Shown: piece after piece, positions 25,845 through 34,959 of the stretch
Layout of the letters: each line of letters opens with the position of its first letter
Numbering within the stretch: position 1 is the first letter of the stretch
Program-made: the position numbers and the translations under genes
Notes under the pieces: generated by a model
Seen by the model: the letters and a program-made list of their open reading frames with translations, nothing else
The model's database searches: none
What the model was told of the DNA's origin: nothing
NCBI GenBank assembly: GCA_036620675.1
Contig: JAZHEE010000023.1
Source: Jejubacter sp036620675
GTDB lineage: Bacteria; Pseudomonadota; Gammaproteobacteria; Enterobacterales; Enterobacteriaceae
Strand: one strand, 5' to 3'
DNA: 64,000 bases

Positions 25845-25956
25845 TGTTGCTTCCTTTTGTTGAGCATGGAGCTCAATCATAGCAGAATAGGGGTAAAGTA
25901 TTGTATTTACTTATATCGTTTGCCACATTTTCAGATTCTATGAGTATGAGTCGGTG

Positions 25957-26661
25957 ATGAAAAGAGGACTACTGGGATGCGCGCTGGCACTGCTCGTCGT
26001 CGGCTGCGACGAGAGGCATTCACAGAGCGACGGCTGGTCGCCGCAGATGTCCAGCTTTGCTAACGAATTCGACTTCGATCCGCTGCGCGGGCCGGTGCGC
26101 GATTTTAGTGAAACTGTTATCGATCAGAATGGCGAAGCCGTACGCCACGTCAGCGCACGACTTTCGCGCGACGGCTGTTTTAACAGCCTGGAGTTTCACG
26201 ACCTGAAAAACGACAGTAGCGCTTCGCTGCAACGTCAGAATGACATGCTGGTGGATGCCGATAGCGGCATTCTGAGGGTGCTATTACAGGGCCACTGCCA
26301 GTTGGGTTCGCTGCCGGATGCCTCTGTCGATTATCGTCAGGATCGGCGCGGCTATGTGACTTCGGCTAAGGGGCCTCGGGTGGCGATTCGCTATCGCTAC
26401 GATGAAGAGGGGTATCCGCTGGGTAAGAGCGCTCAGGAAAATGGCGAGAGGAGCGTATTGCGCATCATTGCCGGCGAGCCCGGCCATAAGCCGGACTACA
26501 CGACGGTCAGTGAGCGTAATGGGCGCAAGATAGCCACAACCCGCCAGCGTTGCAGCTACGACGCCAGGGGCAACCCAACCGCTTGTCGGGTAATGAGCCG
26601 CGATCTGACCACGGGAGCGGAACAGCACTACATCATTTCCAACAGTATCGGTTACTACTGA
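25957..26661 (+). CDS. ynfC: YnfC, UPF0257 lipoprotein
   Basis: 234-aa lipoprotein precursor. The signal ends in the lipobox LVVGC (Cys about residue 17), followed by Asp at +2, which in enterobacteria favours inner-membrane retention. The remainder resembles E. coli YnfC. ATG 25957 is taken; a GTG lies one codon upstream. Its stop overlaps the end of convergent speG by 7 bases. Function unknown. Confidence 0.88.
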   Translation: MKRGLLGCALALLVVGCDERHSQSDGWSPQMSSFANEFDFDPLRGPVRDFSETVIDQNGEAVRHVSARLSRDGCFNSLEFHDLKNDSSASLQRQNDMLVDADSGILRVLLQGHCQLGSLPDASVDYRQDRRGYVTSAKGPRVAIRYRYDEEGYPLGKSAQENGERSVLRIIAGEPGHKPDYTTVSERNGRKIATTRQRCSYDARGNPTACRVMSRDLTTGAEQHYIISNSIGYY

Positions 26662-27215
26662 GCGGTGGGGGTCAACATGGTCCCGCCAGGCGCCTTCAGG
26701 TTTTGCAGATAGTTGTGCTGGAAGATGCACATCCTGATGGTGTTGCGGTATTCGCCATTAACGAAGAACTCGTGAATCAGTTCTCCTTCCACCATAAAGC
26801 CCAGCTTTTTGTAGATATGAATCGCTTTGGCGTTCTCTTTATCAACGATCAGATAGAGCTTGTATAGATTCAGTACGGTGAAGCCGTAATCCATCGCCAG
26901 CTTCGCCGCGCGGGAAGCCAGGCCCTTGCCCTGATGTTCAGGCGAGATGATTATCTGGAATTCGGCGCGGCGGTGTACATGATTGATTTCCACCAGTTCT
27001 ACCAGTCCCGCCTTTTCACCATTACACTCCACCACAAAGCGGCGTTCGCTTTGATCGTGAATGTGCTTGTCGTAAAGATCGGAGAGTTCCACGAAGGCCT
27101 CGTAAGGCTCTTCGAACCAGTAACGCATGACGCTGGCGTTGTTGTCCAGTTGATGGACAAAGCGGAGGTCTTCGCGCTCCAGAGGGCGCAGTTTAACCTG
27201 TAGGTCGCCGGACAT
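26655..27215 (-). CDS. speG: SpeG, spermidine N-acetyltransferase
   Basis: 186-aa GNAT enzyme that acetylates spermidine and spermine, preventing polyamine toxicity. Nearly identical to E. coli across KLRPLEREDLRFVHQLDNNASVMRYWFEEPYEAF, with the acetyl-CoA motif EHQGKGLASRAAKLAM and the NLYKLYLIVDKENAKAIHIYKKLGF stretch. ATG 27215 gives the standard length, although the frame is open to 27254. It complements the spermidine exporter mdtJI of the same window. Confidence 0.96.
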   Translation of the reverse strand: MSGDLQVKLRPLEREDLRFVHQLDNNASVMRYWFEEPYEAFVELSDLYDKHIHDQSERRFVVECNGEKAGLVELVEINHVHRRAEFQIIISPEHQGKGLASRAAKLAMDYGFTVLNLYKLYLIVDKENAKAIHIYKKLGFMVEGELIHEFFVNGEYRNTIRMCIFQHNYLQNLKAPGGTMLTPTAQ

Positions 27216-27258
27216 AAGGGCTCCTTGAAGCGGCGGCAGAGCGTTCTGCCGCATCGAA

Positions 27259-27603
27259 TTACGGGTTAATCACGCGTCCCGTACGGCGATCCAGACAGCG
27301 CAGGGTGTTGGGTTCCCAGTAAGCGTTAAGGTTGGCGCTTTTCTGGCAGTTATCGCGGGCATCAAAGGCGGTATCCGCCTTATCCCACTCTTTTTCCGTA
27401 CGGCGGTTCACTTTCTGACGCAGTGAACGGGTATCGTTCCATTGTTCCTTTTCCATCGCAGCCTGCTGGCGGCTCATGGCGCTATCGCCGGATTCGATGA
27501 TCAACTTGTTGGTTTGAGCCTGAGCTGGTGCGCTAAGCAGAGCAGCGGCGCTAAACGCCAGCGGCAGTAGCGCAAGGGACAGGCGCTTCATTGAATGACT
27601 CAT
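27259..27603 (-). CDS. ynfB: YnfB, UPF0482 periplasmic protein
   Basis: 114-aa precursor. The signal peptide is MKRLSLALLPLAFSAAALLSAPAQA after a short MSHS extension. The mature part TNKLIIESGDSAMSRQQAAMEKEQWNDTRSLRQKVN...NPNTLRCLDRRTGRVINP-like tail is characteristic of YnfB. ATG 27603 is used because AAGGAAATC precedes it; ATG 27591 is possible. It lies immediately before speG on the same strand, as in E. coli. Function unknown. Confidence 0.9.
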   Translation of the reverse strand: MSHSMKRLSLALLPLAFSAAALLSAPAQAQTNKLIIESGDSAMSRQQAAMEKEQWNDTRSLRQKVNRRTEKEWDKADTAFDARDNCQKSANLNAYWEPNTLRCLDRRTGRVINP

Positions 27604-27762
27604 AGAAATGATTTCCTTATTGGTCGTGAACGCCACGACCCCTTTATTTTACCCGATTTTGACGCGCCGGACACCCTGCAGATATCGATATACGACTGCC
27701 CGTTCAAAGGTTACAGCGCTTCGGCGAAGGTTCTGAAACTGTTGCAGTTCCTGAGTCAATAG
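27595..27762 (+). CDS. Uncertain 55-codon ORF in the ynfB-rspB gap
   Basis: ATG 27595 opens MTHRNDFLIGRERHDPFILP and runs to TAG at 27762, ending ...SASAKVLKLLQFLSQ. Amino-acid composition looks protein-like, but there is only a weak AGG 10 bases upstream and no recognised homologue. It overlaps the first bases of ynfB on the other strand. It may be a gene remnant or chance. The rest of the 330-base gap to rspB shows only a half CRP-like TGTGA at 27763. Confidence 0.25.
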   Translation: MTHRNDFLIGRERHDPFILPDFDAPDTLQISIYDCPFKGYSASAKVLKLLQFLSQ

Positions 27763-27933
27763 TGTGACGGAGTACAATATTTTCATTATTTATACTTGTA
27801 TGGTAGTTGGCGGAAGGGAATGATGAGACGCAATAGCTAATGCGTTGAGTTAGCTGACTTCAGTTTGCATTAACACCGGGAAAATGGCGGGGCGCTACCA
27901 GCCTGCCGTATTGTTAAAACAGGAGAATAACAA

Positions 27934-28947
27934 ATGAGAAGCGTTGTCGTTCAGCAGCCAGGCCGCCTTGAGATTGCGGAGCGTCCGTTACCGCAACCTG
28001 CCGCGGGCGAAGTGAGGATCCGCGTGAAGCATGCGGGGATCTGTGGCTCTGATGTGCATATTTTCCATGGTCACAATCCGTTCGCTAAATATCCCAGGGT
28101 GATTGGTCATGAGTTCTTCGGCCATATTGACGCCGTGGGGGAAGGGGTCGATCCGGCGCGGATCGGCGAGCGGGTCGCGGGGGATCCCGTGGTGAGTTGC
28201 GGCCACTGTTATCCCTGCCAGATTGGTCGCCCTAATGTCTGCACCTCGCTGCAGGTGGTCGGCGTACATCGGGACGGCGGCTTTAGCGATGCCGTGGTGA
28301 TTCCGGCGGGTAATGCGCATCGGGTGCCGGATGCTATTCCAGACGATCAGGCTACCATGATCGAACCCTTTACCATCGCCGCCAATATTTGCAGCCAGTT
28401 ACAGCCTGGTGCGCTGGACGTGGCGCTGGTGTACGGCGCGGGGCCGATGGGGCTGACGACTATCCAGGCGCTGCGCGGCGTTTACGGCGTGAAGAGTGTT
28501 ATCGTAGCGGATCGCATCGACGAACGGCTGGCTATGGCGCGGGACAATGGCGCCGACCATACCATTAACAACGGCCGCGAAAGTCTGGCTGGCTGGCTGG
28601 AGAGCCACGGAGTACAGCCGACGCTTATCGTCGATGCCGCCTGCCATCCGAGCATTCTGCCGCAAGCCATTAGTCTGGCGTCGCCTGCAGGGCGTATCGG
28701 CATCATGGGATTCTCCGCCGATCCCTGCACCATCAGCCAGCAGGGAATCACCAGTAAAGAGCTGACCATTATCAGCTCGCGTCTGAACAGTAATCGCTTT
28801 CCGATGGTTATCGACTGGATGGCGCGCGGCCTGATTCGGCCCGAAAAACTGATAACCCATAGCTATCCGGTAGAGCAGGTGCTGGAAGCGATGGAAACCT
28901 TTGAGAAGGATCAGAAGCTGTGCTGCAAGGTGCTGCTTAATTTCTGA
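27934..28947 (+). CDS. rspB: RspB, zinc-dependent alcohol dehydrogenase family
   Basis: 337-aa MDR-family dehydrogenase very similar to E. coli RspB. It has the catalytic zinc Cys in AGICGSDVHIFHGHNPFAKYPRVIGHE, structural zinc Cys in CGHCYPCQIGRPNVC, and the NAD fold at VYGAGPMGLTTIQAL. It presumably oxidises a sugar acid or polyol. In E. coli it is paired with the mannonate-dehydratase-like RspA, but no rspA is present here. Instead ydfJ and ydfI follow, suggesting one catabolic unit. AACAGGAGAATAAC precedes the ATG. Confidence 0.92.
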   Translation: MRSVVVQQPGRLEIAERPLPQPAAGEVRIRVKHAGICGSDVHIFHGHNPFAKYPRVIGHEFFGHIDAVGEGVDPARIGERVAGDPVVSCGHCYPCQIGRPNVCTSLQVVGVHRDGGFSDAVVIPAGNAHRVPDAIPDDQATMIEPFTIAANICSQLQPGALDVALVYGAGPMGLTTIQALRGVYGVKSVIVADRIDERLAMARDNGADHTINNGRESLAGWLESHGVQPTLIVDAACHPSILPQAISLASPAGRIGIMGFSADPCTISQQGITSKELTIISSRLNSNRFPMVIDWMARGLIRPEKLITHSYPVEQVLEAMETFEKDQKLCCKVLLNF

Positions 28948-28997
28948 GTACGATGTTCTGTACCTACAACCTGTAAGGATAAACGGGGAAATGAAAA

Positions 28998-30389
28998 ATG
29001 ACTGATACGACAGATAACAGCAACAAGCCGGAGCGTGATACCCGTGACCTGGTGAAGGCCGCTGTATCGGGCTGGCTTGGTACCGCGCTGGAGTTTATGG
29101 ATTTCCAGCTTTATTCACTGGGCGCCGCGCTGGTGTTCCATGAAATATTCTTCCCGGAGCAGTCGGCGGCGATGGCGCTGATCCTGGCGATGGGCACTTA
29201 CGGTGCAGGATATATCGCCCGTATCGTCGGCGCGTTTATTTTTGGTCGGATGGGTGACCAGGTCGGGCGTAAAAAGGTGTTGTTTATCACCATTACCATG
29301 ATGGGGATCTGTACCACGCTTATCGGCGTGTTGCCCACCTATGCTCAGATAGGCATCTTTGCGCCGGTTCTGCTGGTCACGCTGCGTATTATCCAGGGGT
29401 TGGGCGCCGGTGCCGAGATTTCCGGCGCGGGTACCATGCTGGCGGAGTATGCGCCACGCGGTAAGCGCGGCATTATCTCGTCGCTGGTGGCAATGGGCAC
29501 CAACTGCGGCACCCTGACGGCGACGGCTATCTGGGCCCTGATGTTTTTCCTGCTGGATCGTCAACAGCTGGTGGACTGGGGCTGGCGTATTCCCTTCCTG
29601 TGCAGCGCGGTGGTGATGATCTTCGCCATCTGGCTGCGTATCAATCTGAAAGAGAGCCCGGTCTTCGAAGGCGTTCAGGAACAGGATGAGCAGCATGGTA
29701 CGCCTATCGATCAGGACAACACTATTGGCGCGATGCTGCGCAGCAAATCTTTCTGGCTGGCCAGCGGCCTGCGCTTTGGCCAGGCGGGAAATTCAGGGCT
29801 GATTCAGACCTTCCTGGCGGGTTATCTCGTCCAGTCGTTAATGCTGGATAAGAGTATCCCAACCGATGCTCTGATGATCAGTTCCGTGCTTGGCTTCCTG
29901 ACGATTCCGCTGCTGGGCTGGATTTCCGATCGGGTGGGGCGCCGCATGCCGTACATTATCGTCAATATCAGCGCTATTCTGCTGGCCTGGCCAATGCTGT
30001 CCCTGTTGACTAACGGTGCGTCATCGGTCGGCGTGATGATGGCGAGCATCATTATCATCCATAACGTGGCGGTGCTGGGATTGTTCGCGCTGGAAAACAT
30101 CACCATGGCGGAAATCTTCGGTTCCCGTAACCGCTTTACCCGTATGGCGATTTCCAAAGAGGCGGGGGGGCTTATCGCCGTCGGTTTTGGCCCGCTACTG
30201 GCCGGTATTTTCTGCAATATGACCGATAGCTGGTGGCCTATCGCCGCGATGATTGTGGCCTATTCGCTGATTGGCCTGATCTCTGCATTCCTGATGCCGG
30301 AAGTTGCCGACAGGGATCTGGAAAATCCGGACGATGCGGCTGATATCACCGTATCGGGTCGCGCAGGCGTGACCCGTACGCTCTCCTGA
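28998..30389 (+). CDS. ydfJ: YdfJ, MHS-family MFS transporter
   Basis: 463-aa metabolite:H+ symporter with twelve helices. WLGTALEFMDFQLYSLGAALVFHE and FGRMGDQVGRKKVL are the MHS signatures. It lies 50 bases after rspB and before ydfI. In E. coli K-12 the Qin prophage separates ydfJ from rspB; here they are directly adjacent, which shows the uninterrupted arrangement. It is probably the importer for the substrate of RspB/YdfI. Confidence 0.9.
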   Translation: MTDTTDNSNKPERDTRDLVKAAVSGWLGTALEFMDFQLYSLGAALVFHEIFFPEQSAAMALILAMGTYGAGYIARIVGAFIFGRMGDQVGRKKVLFITITMMGICTTLIGVLPTYAQIGIFAPVLLVTLRIIQGLGAGAEISGAGTMLAEYAPRGKRGIISSLVAMGTNCGTLTATAIWALMFFLLDRQQLVDWGWRIPFLCSAVVMIFAIWLRINLKESPVFEGVQEQDEQHGTPIDQDNTIGAMLRSKSFWLASGLRFGQAGNSGLIQTFLAGYLVQSLMLDKSIPTDALMISSVLGFLTIPLLGWISDRVGRRMPYIIVNISAILLAWPMLSLLTNGASSVGVMMASIIIIHNVAVLGLFALENITMAEIFGSRNRFTRMAISKEAGGLIAVGFGPLLAGIFCNMTDSWWPIAAMIVAYSLIGLISAFLMPEVADRDLENPDDAADITVSGRAGVTRTLS

Positions 30390-30543
30390 TAATCTGCCAG
30401 CTACCCTGTTACGAGATGATACTTACACTTTGTTACCATTCTAGTCAGGGTAGTTGGAAAAAGCTGTCGCAAATCAAGGTGCGAACCGGTGCAGGCGGTA
30501 GTCTGCCACGGTTCCCTTATTAATGATGAAGTGGGTATCAACA

Positions 30544-32001
30544 ATGGTAAATTCACTTTGGTCCGCACAGGCAACTTTGCCGAAGTATGACCGTAACCGT
30601 CTGCAAACCCGTATCGTTCACCTGGGATTTGGTGCATTTCATCGCGCCCACCAGGCGGTGTTTGCCGACATTCTCGCCGCTGAGCACAACAGCGACTGGG
30701 GATACTGCGAAGTTAACCTGATTGGCGGCGAACAGCAGATCGCCGATCTCAAACGCCAGGAAAACCTGTTCAGCGTTTCTGAAATGTCTGGTGAAGGCTG
30801 GAATTCTCGGGTGGTCGGGGTGGTGAAAGAGGCCCTGCACGCGGAAGTGGACGGTATTGATACCGTTCTGGCGGCCATGTGCCGTCCGGAAGTGGCTATT
30901 GTTTCATTGACCGTGACCGAAAAGGGCTATTGCCATTCTCCGGCAACTGGTGAGCTGGTGGTCGATCACCCGCTGATTCAGGCGGATTTAAAAAATCCTC
31001 AGGCGCCGCGTTCCGCGCCAGGAACCATCGTTGCCGCACTGGCGCGCCGTAAAGCGGCCGGGCTGCCGGGCTTTAGCGTGATGTCCTGCGATAACATGCC
31101 GGAAAACGGCCACGTGACCCGTAATGTGGTACTGGCCTATGCCCGAGAGCTGGATCCGGCGCTGGCGGCATGGATCGAACAATCGGTCACTTTCCCCTCA
31201 ACGATGGTGGATCGCATTGTTCCGGCGGTCACCGCCGAAACGCTTGCGCAGATTGAAAGCCATCTTGGGGTAGCCGATCCGGCAGGCGTTGCCTGCGAGC
31301 CGTTCCGCCAGTGGGTCATTGAGGATAACTTTGTGGCGGGTCGTCCGCAGTGGGAAAAAGCCGGTGCTGAACTGGTACAGGACGTGCTGCCGTGGGAGGA
31401 AATGAAGCTGCGGATGCTGAATGGCAGCCATTCGTTCCTGGCCTATCTAGGGTATCTGGGCGGTTATCAACACATCAATGAGTGCATGGAGGATGAAAAC
31501 TATCGCCGTGCCGCGCATGCGCTGATGCTGAATGAGCAGGCGCCGACCCTGAAGGTGCAGGGGGTGGATCTGCGTCACTATGCTGATTCGCTTATCGCTC
31601 GCTACTGCAACCCGGCGCTGCGCCACCGTACCTGGCAGATTGCCATGGACGGCAGCCAGAAACTGCCGCAGCGTATGCTGGATCCTATCCGCTGGCATCT
31701 GGCTCATAACGACGGCTTCGATCTGCTGGCGCTTGGGGTTGCTGGTTGGATGCGCTACGTCGGCGGGGTGGATGAGCAGGGAGCGCCCATTGAAATCAGT
31801 GACCCGCTGCTGCCCGCCATCTCTCAGGCCGTTGCCGCAAGTGAAGAAGGAGAAGCCCGGGTGCGGGCGCTGCTGGGGCTGGATGCTATCTTTGGCCGCG
31901 ATTTGCCGGACAGCAGCGTTTTTGTCGCGAAAGTACTGAGCGCATATCAGGGCCTGCTGGTTAACGGTGCCCGCAGTATGGTGGCGAAGGCTGCCAGATA
32001 G
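30544..32001 (+). CDS. ydfI: YdfI, mannitol dehydrogenase/fructuronate reductase family oxidoreductase
   Basis: 485-aa polyol/hexonate dehydrogenase close to E. coli YdfI. An N-terminal nucleotide site IVHLGFGAFHRAHQAVFAD (residues about 20-38) is followed by the family motif MVDRIVPAVT and the catalytic Lys region EEMKLRMLNGSHSFLAYLG. ATG 30544 matches the E. coli start (MxNxLxSAxATLPxYDR). The 154-base gap from ydfJ holds a CTACCCTG/CAGGGTAG inverted repeat (30401-30453), so it may have its own promoter. A terminator follows. Confidence 0.9.
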   Translation: MVNSLWSAQATLPKYDRNRLQTRIVHLGFGAFHRAHQAVFADILAAEHNSDWGYCEVNLIGGEQQIADLKRQENLFSVSEMSGEGWNSRVVGVVKEALHAEVDGIDTVLAAMCRPEVAIVSLTVTEKGYCHSPATGELVVDHPLIQADLKNPQAPRSAPGTIVAALARRKAAGLPGFSVMSCDNMPENGHVTRNVVLAYARELDPALAAWIEQSVTFPSTMVDRIVPAVTAETLAQIESHLGVADPAGVACEPFRQWVIEDNFVAGRPQWEKAGAELVQDVLPWEEMKLRMLNGSHSFLAYLGYLGGYQHINECMEDENYRRAAHALMLNEQAPTLKVQGVDLRHYADSLIARYCNPALRHRTWQIAMDGSQKLPQRMLDPIRWHLAHNDGFDLLALGVAGWMRYVGGVDEQGAPIEISDPLLPAISQAVAASEEGEARVRALLGLDAIFGRDLPDSSVFVAKVLSAYQGLLVNGARSMVAKAAR

Positions 32002-32032
32002 TCGAACTAAAGGCGGGGTTTCACCCTGTGTA

Positions 32033-32063
32033 AAAAGGCTCATGGTTTCCATGGGCCTTTTTT
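32033..32063 (+). terminator. Terminator after ydfI
   Basis: AAAAGGCTCATGG pairs with CCATGGGCCTTTT across a TTT loop, followed by six T. It ends the rspB-ydfJ-ydfI unit. Confidence 0.85.
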
Positions 32064-32235
32064 ATGCTGTCAGAGCTGCTATTTTCTACCATGACATCCA
32101 GCATTGGTATAGCGCTGTATTCTCTGGGACCCGCTGTAGTAAGTAATAATCCGGATTATTTGGCAATCGCTCTGTTTGATATAATTCACTATCGTTTATA
32201 TAAACAGACAGTTATTCCCCTGATATAAATGGCCA

Positions 32236-33414
32236 CTATTTATTTATTGGCTCGCAGACAGCTGAGAAACCACTGTCCCAACGAGTAAAGGAAACAGGAA
32301 GTGAAAATTTATCACCCTGCACTACATTCCATAAGGTAGCTTTTCGAGGAATAAAATCATACCCATCGAACCTGATGTTATTGCTGGCATTAAGGATAGA
32401 TATGTCGTATTTTGTTTTGATCAAAAAATCACGATCGTTAATCTTTATGTCAATGACGGATTTTGTGTTTTTCTTTAGTGTGGGGTATTGAGCCGTATAT
32501 GTGCAAAATATTTCCAGTGCTCTTCCTGTTATTGCCTGACTGTTTGCTACAGATATTAAATGCAGATTGTTTATGACGTCGGAAGGGAGATTAATTCCTG
32601 AATCATAAATAGCCAGGAATATTGCGTTGTCTAAATCAGGCTCCGAATGTTGATTTGTCGGGCCCAGATATTTGATGATCTGCTGTAACAGATCTGATGG
32701 GATACTAACATCATTGATCGATACAATAGTATTAGTGGTATCCATTCGCGAAAAGTCTAGCTTTAAGCATTCTGATGAAAAAAGCTCCTTATATTTTTCA
32801 AAATCAATTTTTGGCTGGCATCCGGTTAAAATAAATTCGTCATCAAAACTGACGCCATCATATATTGGTTGTTTGCTGGTTTGAATTTTATCAATGATTT
32901 TCTGATCGATAAAGTTTAAATCGTAATTTAGAATGTGAGCCTCCTCTGGTATGTTGATTGACGTATGAACTGGCGGGAATTTGTTTTCCAGGAGAGCTTT
33001 GTTTAATATTATGCGGGTGAGTAATGTACTGATTGATGAATGATCATAAAAAGATAGGTGATGGTCTTCTGAATTCAAAGGAAAATTATTGTATGTTGCT
33101 GGATTTATTTTTATAACGGAATTGTTTTCATTTTTTATTATGATGGAGCCATCATTATTCATTCTGATCTGAAGTTCATAGTTTTTAGAGTAATGTGTTA
33201 GCGTTACATGATAGAAATCATCGGTATTTTTGCATGCTGCTCCCGGTAATATATGGATGTGATTATTCTCATTGTATTCCTGGTTGGTCAGGAAGCTTAA
33301 TAAATCGTGGCCTTCTAACTCTTTTATTTCTACTGGTGATGGCTGTATTTCTCTATCAAAAGAATGACCTGGAAGATGGTTTTGGCGTTGTATGCTAATC
33401 GGGATGTCACTCAT
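32236..33414 (-). CDS. AT-rich orphan protein of unknown function, possibly a secreted effector
   Basis: 392-aa protein with no family I recognise. Its coding sequence is strikingly AT-rich (many Asn, Ile, Lys, Asp codons) against GC-rich neighbours, a strong sign of recent transfer. There is no signal peptide or membrane helix. The polar N-terminus (MSDIPISIQRQNHLPGHSFDREIQ) lacks hydrophobic runs, which is compatible with a type III effector signal but does not prove it. The C-terminus is rich in short beta strands (IKINDRDFLIKTKYDISIL). ATG 33414 is chosen since the frame upstream begins only with a TTG at 33465. It lies between ydfI and fruBKA on the opposite strand. Confidence 0.7.
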   Translation of the reverse strand: MSDIPISIQRQNHLPGHSFDREIQPSPVEIKELEGHDLLSFLTNQEYNENNHIHILPGAACKNTDDFYHVTLTHYSKNYELQIRMNNDGSIIIKNENNSVIKINPATYNNFPLNSEDHHLSFYDHSSISTLLTRIILNKALLENKFPPVHTSINIPEEAHILNYDLNFIDQKIIDKIQTSKQPIYDGVSFDDEFILTGCQPKIDFEKYKELFSSECLKLDFSRMDTTNTIVSINDVSIPSDLLQQIIKYLGPTNQHSEPDLDNAIFLAIYDSGINLPSDVINNLHLISVANSQAITGRALEIFCTYTAQYPTLKKNTKSVIDIKINDRDFLIKTKYDISILNASNNIRFDGYDFIPRKATLWNVVQGDKFSLPVSFTRWDSGFSAVCEPINK

Positions 33415-33724
33415 CGGCTTAACCCTGGCTGTTGGTATGTAACTCCCTGAATTAGAAAAGAACAACGATATGCCTGACTATCAATTTTTGCTCTTTTTGA
33501 ACGCTTACGTGTCGAGTGACAGCGCTTCAATATTTCTGAATGGAACATTATCGAAACTCATATCAGCGCTATCCAGAGTGCTATCCAGCATTAACCGGAT
33601 TATGAAGTTGCTGTTTCGTTCAGCAAATCTGGGGGAATTGTTATCAAAATGTGTTTCATGTCTAATTTTTATCATCCAATTCGCTGCTTTTCTTGCAGGA
33701 TTGGCGCTAAGGATACAGATTGAT

Positions 33725-33736
33725 TGAAACGTTTCA
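33725..33736. promoter_or_regulatory. Cra (FruR) operator 1 upstream of fruB
   Basis: TGAAACGTTTCA, a perfect palindrome identical to the ideal Cra core, about 90 bases before the fruB start. Confidence 0.85.
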
Positions 33737-33789
33737 GCTATTGCCCTGATGGATTTTATCCAGACGATCATCCTTTTTGTATCTAAAAA

Positions 33790-33805
33790 GCTGAATCGTT
33801 TCAAT
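33790..33805. promoter_or_regulatory. Cra (FruR) operator 2 upstream of fruB
   Basis: GCTGAATCGTTTCAAT, the standard asymmetrical Cra site, 20 bases before the fruB start. Paired Cra operators are known in front of the E. coli fru operon, where fructose-1-phosphate relieves repression. Confidence 0.85.
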
Positions 33806-33825
33806 TTCTGATAAAGGAGTGAACC

Positions 33826-34959
33826 ATGTTCCAGTTATCTGTGCAGGATATTCACCCAGGACAGCATGCGGGAAGCAAAGAGGAGGCAATCCGGCTGGTG
33901 GCCGGGGCGCTGGCGCAGGCAGGCAACGTGACCCCGGGTTATGTCGAAGGCATGTTGGCCCGCGAACGGCAGACCTCTACCTGGCTCGGCAACGGGATCG
34001 CCATTCCTCATGGCACGACCGATACCCGGGACGAGGTGCTGAAAACCGGGGTACAGGTTTATCAGTTCCCGGATGGCGTTCCCTGGGGCGAAGACCAGAC
34101 GGTGTATGTGGCGCTCGGTATTGCAGCCCGTTCGGATGAGCATCTTGGTCTGTTGCGCCAGCTGACGCACGTGCTAAGCGATGATTCGGTGGCGGAGCGA
34201 CTGAAATCTGCCGTCGATCCGCAAGCGCTGCGTGCGATGCTGATGGGGGAAAACGGGCAACAGACGCTGAAGTTCGATAACGACATGCTGTCGCTGGACG
34301 TTGAGGCCAGCGATCTGGTCATGCTTCAGGCGCTGAATGTCGGGCGGTTGAAAGCAGCAGGCGCCGTTGATGCACGGTTTGTCAGCCATGCGATTGGCGA
34401 TGAACCCATGAATCTGGGCCAGGGCGTCTGGCTGAATGACAGTACGGAAGGCAGTCTGAAGAGCGCCATTGCGATCGGCCGCCCTGCCGCGCCGATCGAT
34501 GTGGATGGCCAGCAGGCGGCGCTACTGGTGACGGTTTCAATGGTTGACGATCGGCCGCTGGCCGTTCTGGAAAGACTGAGTTCGCTGCTGACGGCGCGTG
34601 AGGCGCAGCGTTTGCTGAAGGCGGATGCCGCTACGCTGCTGGCGTTGCTCACTGGAGAGGGCACCGTCAGCGACGATGATTTCAGCGCTGAGTTCGTGGT
34701 GCCCAATGAGCATGGATTGCACGCCCGCCCTGGTGCCATGCTGGTGAACACCATCAAGCGGTTCAACAGCGAAATTACCGTAACTAACCTTAACGGCAGC
34801 GGCAAGGCGGTTAACGGCCGCAGTCTGATGAAGGTGGTGGCCCTGGGCGTTAAGAAAGGGCACCGAATTCGCATCACGGCCCGGGGCGATGACGCCGCCG
34901 CGGCGATAGAGGGCATCGGTCAGGCCATTGCCGACGGTCTTGGGGAGGGCGTGCAATGA
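33826..34959 (+). CDS. fruB: FruB, fructose PTS diphosphoryl transfer protein (EIIA-M-FPr)
   Basis: 377 aa. An N-terminal EIIA-Fru domain with the phospho-His in GNGIAIPHGTTDTR (about residue 64) is followed by a central linker domain M. A C-terminal HPr-like FPr domain has its active His in NEHGLHARPGAMLVNTIKRF (about residue 300). It carries phosphate from enzyme I to FruA. AAAGGAGTGAACC gives a strong ribosome site. Two Cra operators precede it. It overlaps fruK by 4 bases (ATGA). Confidence 0.97.
   Translation: MFQLSVQDIHPGQHAGSKEEAIRLVAGALAQAGNVTPGYVEGMLARERQTSTWLGNGIAIPHGTTDTRDEVLKTGVQVYQFPDGVPWGEDQTVYVALGIAARSDEHLGLLRQLTHVLSDDSVAERLKSAVDPQALRAMLMGENGQQTLKFDNDMLSLDVEASDLVMLQALNVGRLKAAGAVDARFVSHAIGDEPMNLGQGVWLNDSTEGSLKSAIAIGRPAAPIDVDGQQAALLVTVSMVDDRPLAVLERLSSLLTAREAQRLLKADAATLLALLTGEGTVSDDDFSAEFVVPNEHGLHARPGAMLVNTIKRFNSEITVTNLNGSGKAVNGRSLMKVVALGVKKGHRIRITARGDDAAAAIEGIGQAIADGLGEGVQ

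Noticed and set aside
33470..33804. Two opposing ORFs (85 aa plus strand, 99 aa minus strand) in the fruB upstream region
   Set aside because: They overlap each other and the Cra operators. The minus ORF starts only with a TTG, neither has a good ribosome site, and neither resembles a protein family.
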